A stretch of DNA of 7,876 bases from an uncultured Verrucomicrobiota bacterium (GTDB lineage Bacteria; Verrucomicrobiota; Verrucomicrobiae; Opitutales; Opitutaceae), in assembly GCA_946481225.1 (NCBI GenBank), contig CAMLNJ010000118.1, forward strand, positions 1-7,876, read 5' to 3'. Made by a program: the position numbers and the translations under genes. The notes under the pieces are model-generated. The model saw nothing but the letters and a program-made list of their open reading frames with translations. It was not told the DNA's origin and searched no databases. Below are positions 7,115-7,876 of this stretch, one piece after another (positions within the stretch are counted from its first letter, which is position 1; each line of letters starts with the position of its first letter).

Positions 7115-7130
7115 GCGCAAACCGTTTCCC
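7115..7130. promoter_or_regulatory. Possible LacI-family operator (GCGCAAACCGTTTCCC)
   Basis: The core AAACCGTTT (AAACGGTTT on the other strand) resembles the AAACG-type half-sites bound by LacI/GalR regulators, with arms GCGCAAAC and GGGAAACG that match imperfectly. Such regulators commonly control sugar ABC importers, and the site lies 58 bp upstream of the transporter start. This is a single resemblance and no regulator gene is in the window, so confidence is low. Confidence 0.25.
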
Positions 7131-7143
7131 GACCCTTTCCGCC

Positions 7144-7171
7144 GTTCGCCAAGCGCCTTGCCTTGGCGAGC
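7144..7171 (+). repeat. Inverted repeat in the leader of the RelE-like gene
   Basis: GTTCGCCAAG (7144-7153) and CTTGGCGAGC (7162-7171) form a 10-bp stem (one G-T pair) with an 8-base loop, ending 23 bp before the RelE-like start. The right arm can instead form GGCGA-gct-TCGCC (7165-7177), and CCTTGGCG recurs at 7161-7168 and 7183-7190, exactly 22 bp apart. This could be an operator bound by a dimer on one face of the helix, or a mutually exclusive RNA structure in the leader. Confidence 0.4.
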
Positions 7172-7194
7172 TTCGCCGGGTTCCTTGGCGGCCC

Positions 7195-7548
7195 ATGTTC
7201 CAGGTCACCTTCTCCGCCCAGGCACTCGGCGAGCTGAAGAAGCTCGATCCGCTCACGCAGCTTTCCGCGATCGAGCCGGTGGGCAAACTGCGGCCCGAAG
7301 ATCTCGCCCATCCGCGCGAGCCGCTGGGCCGTTTCGTCCGCGGGGGCAAAACGCTCTATCGCCTCCGTGATGGGGAGCTCCGCTACTACTTCGAAGCCCA
7401 GGGCGAGGACACGCTGCACGTTCTCTACATTCTCCATCACCATTCGCTGGAAGATTTCCTTCTCCGCAATCGCCTCCCGGTCTCCGAGAACCAGTTGGTG
7501 GAACAGGATTCCAAGTTTTGGAAATACCTGGAGTCGCTCACCAAATAA
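7195..7548 (+). CDS. Small RelE/ParE-fold-like protein, no antitoxin visible
   Basis: This 117-residue cytoplasmic protein has the layout of the RelE/ParE toxin fold: an N-terminal strand (QVTFSAQA), a helix region with LGELKKLDP (11-19), a second helical part, then LYRLRDGELRYYFE (54-67) and LHVLYILHHHSLEDFLL (74-90), which match the YR-R-GdyRviY and vyvl-v-HR pattern of the family. A basic, aromatic tail (FWKYLES) follows. The ATG at 7195 was chosen because the frame upstream runs into the divergent transporter gene. The stop is 11 bp before pssA, so both probably share a transcript. No antitoxin-sized gene lies on either side, so it may not act as a toxin; an RNA- or ribosome-related housekeeping role is possible. 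The fold assignment comes from motif resemblance only. Confidence 0.75.
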   Translation: MFQVTFSAQALGELKKLDPLTQLSAIEPVGKLRPEDLAHPREPLGRFVRGGKTLYRLRDGELRYYFEAQGEDTLHVLYILHHHSLEDFLLRNRLPVSENQLVEQDSKFWKYLESLTK

Positions 7549-7559
7549 GCACCTTCGCC

Positions 7560-7876
7560 ATGCCTCCTCCCCGCCCGCCGCTTCTTGACGAAGATTACGA
7601 GCCGCCCCTCGACCCCGCCGAGGCCAGCCGCATCTACTTCCTGCCCAACCTGATGACGGCCGGGAATCTTTTTTGCGGCTTCGTCTCCGCGATCATGTGC
7701 ATCCAGGCGCACTATGCGATGCGCGGCTCCGACGTCATCACCCCGGAAGCCTCGCAACTCTTCAAGCGCGCCGTCTGGCTGATCTTTGGCGCGATGGCTT
7801 TCGATGCGCTCGACGGCCGTTTGGCGCGCATGGGGGGCAAGGAATCTTTCTTCGGCGCGGAGTTCGATTCGCTCGC
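7560..7876 (+). CDS. pssA: CDP-diacylglycerol-serine O-phosphatidyltransferase (phosphatidylserine synthase), N-terminal part
   Basis: This enzyme joins CDP-diacylglycerol and L-serine to form phosphatidylserine, the precursor of phosphatidylethanolamine, in the inner membrane. The 105 complete codons include an acidic, Pro-rich cytoplasmic head (1-22), then YFLPNLMTAGNLFCGF (26-41), typical of the start of bacterial PssA and its first membrane helix. A second hydrophobic segment (about 70-81) leads into the CDP-alcohol phosphatidyltransferase signature: D82, D85-G86, A89-R90, G99 and D103, with the expected spacing of DxxDGxxAR(x8)GxxxD; the final Asp would be the second codon beyond the edge. 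The ATG at 7560 has no Shine-Dalgarno. The C-terminal part lies outside the window. The length of the loop between the first two helices (about 50-68, including MRGSDVITPEA) is somewhat long for the family. Confidence 0.93.
   Translation, partial: MPPPRPPLLDEDYEPPLDPAEASRIYFLPNLMTAGNLFCGFVSAIMCIQAHYAMRGSDVITPEASQLFKRAVWLIFGAMAFDALDGRLARMGGKESFFGAEFDSL

Larger units (their letters stand above)
7058..7194. promoter_or_regulatory. Divergent intergenic region between the sugar transporter and the RelE-like/pssA genes
   Basis: This 137-bp gap separates start codons pointing away from each other, so it should hold promoters for both transcripts. I could not pick out convincing -35/-10 pairs. It contains a LacI-family-like imperfect palindrome (7115-7130) and, closer to the RelE-like gene, overlapping inverted and direct repeats (7144-7190). 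Neither start codon at its edges has a Shine-Dalgarno. Confidence 0.5.

Noticed and set aside
7058..7120. A longer N-terminus for the fused transporter from a TTG at 7120
   Set aside because: It would add 21 Pro- and Arg-rich residues before a well-formed signal peptide and use a rare start codon. The ATG at 7057 starts exactly at the signal peptide.
5732..7237. A 501-codon plus-strand open frame
   Set aside because: It is antisense to the fused transporter gene and continues across the divergent intergenic region into the RelE-like gene. Composition is Arg/Ala/Gly-rich with no domain, so it is a shadow of the real gene.
7195..7548. A complete type II toxin-antitoxin module at the RelE-like gene
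   Set aside because: No antitoxin-sized frame with a plausible start lies directly up- or downstream on the same strand; the next gene is pssA.

Overview
The window looks like chromosomal DNA from a GC-rich bacterium. The best guess is Verrucomicrobiota, Opitutaceae-like. This rests on high GC with a strong G/C third-position bias, a general lack of Shine-Dalgarno sequences, an SpoIIE/RsbU phosphatase with many PAS domains, and a small RelE-like gene just ahead of pssA. The taxonomic call is an inference; no rRNA or other marker gene is present.

Layout. Five genes occupy about the first 7.06 kb, all on the minus strand. In transcription order they are: (1) a sugar-type ABC importer protein in which a periplasmic solute-binding domain is fused to a MalF-like permease (7057-4676); (2) a MalG-like permease that overlaps it in a GTGA junction (4679-3789); (3) a four-PAS SpoIIE/RsbU-type serine/threonine phosphatase (3745-1394); (4) a PHP-family histidinol-phosphatase-like protein (1291-464); and (5) the N-terminal 153 codons of the tRNA-modification GTPase MnmE, which runs off the left edge (459-1). 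A 137-bp divergent intergenic region (7058-7194) separates this block from two plus-strand genes: a 117-residue RelE/ParE-fold-like protein (7195-7548) and, 11 bp later, the start of phosphatidylserine synthase pssA (7560 to the right edge). No gene-free stretch exceeds 137 bp. I saw no RNA genes, insertion sequences or CRISPR arrays.

How the genes relate. Genes 1 and 2 form the membrane part of one CUT1-like carbohydrate importer. The ATPase is not in the window and is presumably a shared MalK/MsmX-type subunit encoded elsewhere. The phosphatase follows after 43 bp and could be co-transcribed, but no anti-sigma or STAS partner is present. The histidinol phosphatase and mnmE are 4 bp apart and almost certainly share a transcript. 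The RelE-like gene and pssA form a second, divergent transcript.

The most notable points are the binding-protein/permease fusion with its extra membrane anchor, an Aer/NifL-like (possibly FAD-binding) first PAS domain in the phosphatase, a RelE-like gene without an antitoxin tied to lipid synthesis, and the fact that only the translationally coupled permease start has a strong Shine-Dalgarno. None of this amounts to a clearly new defence or mobile system; most of the window is ordinary housekeeping and transport.
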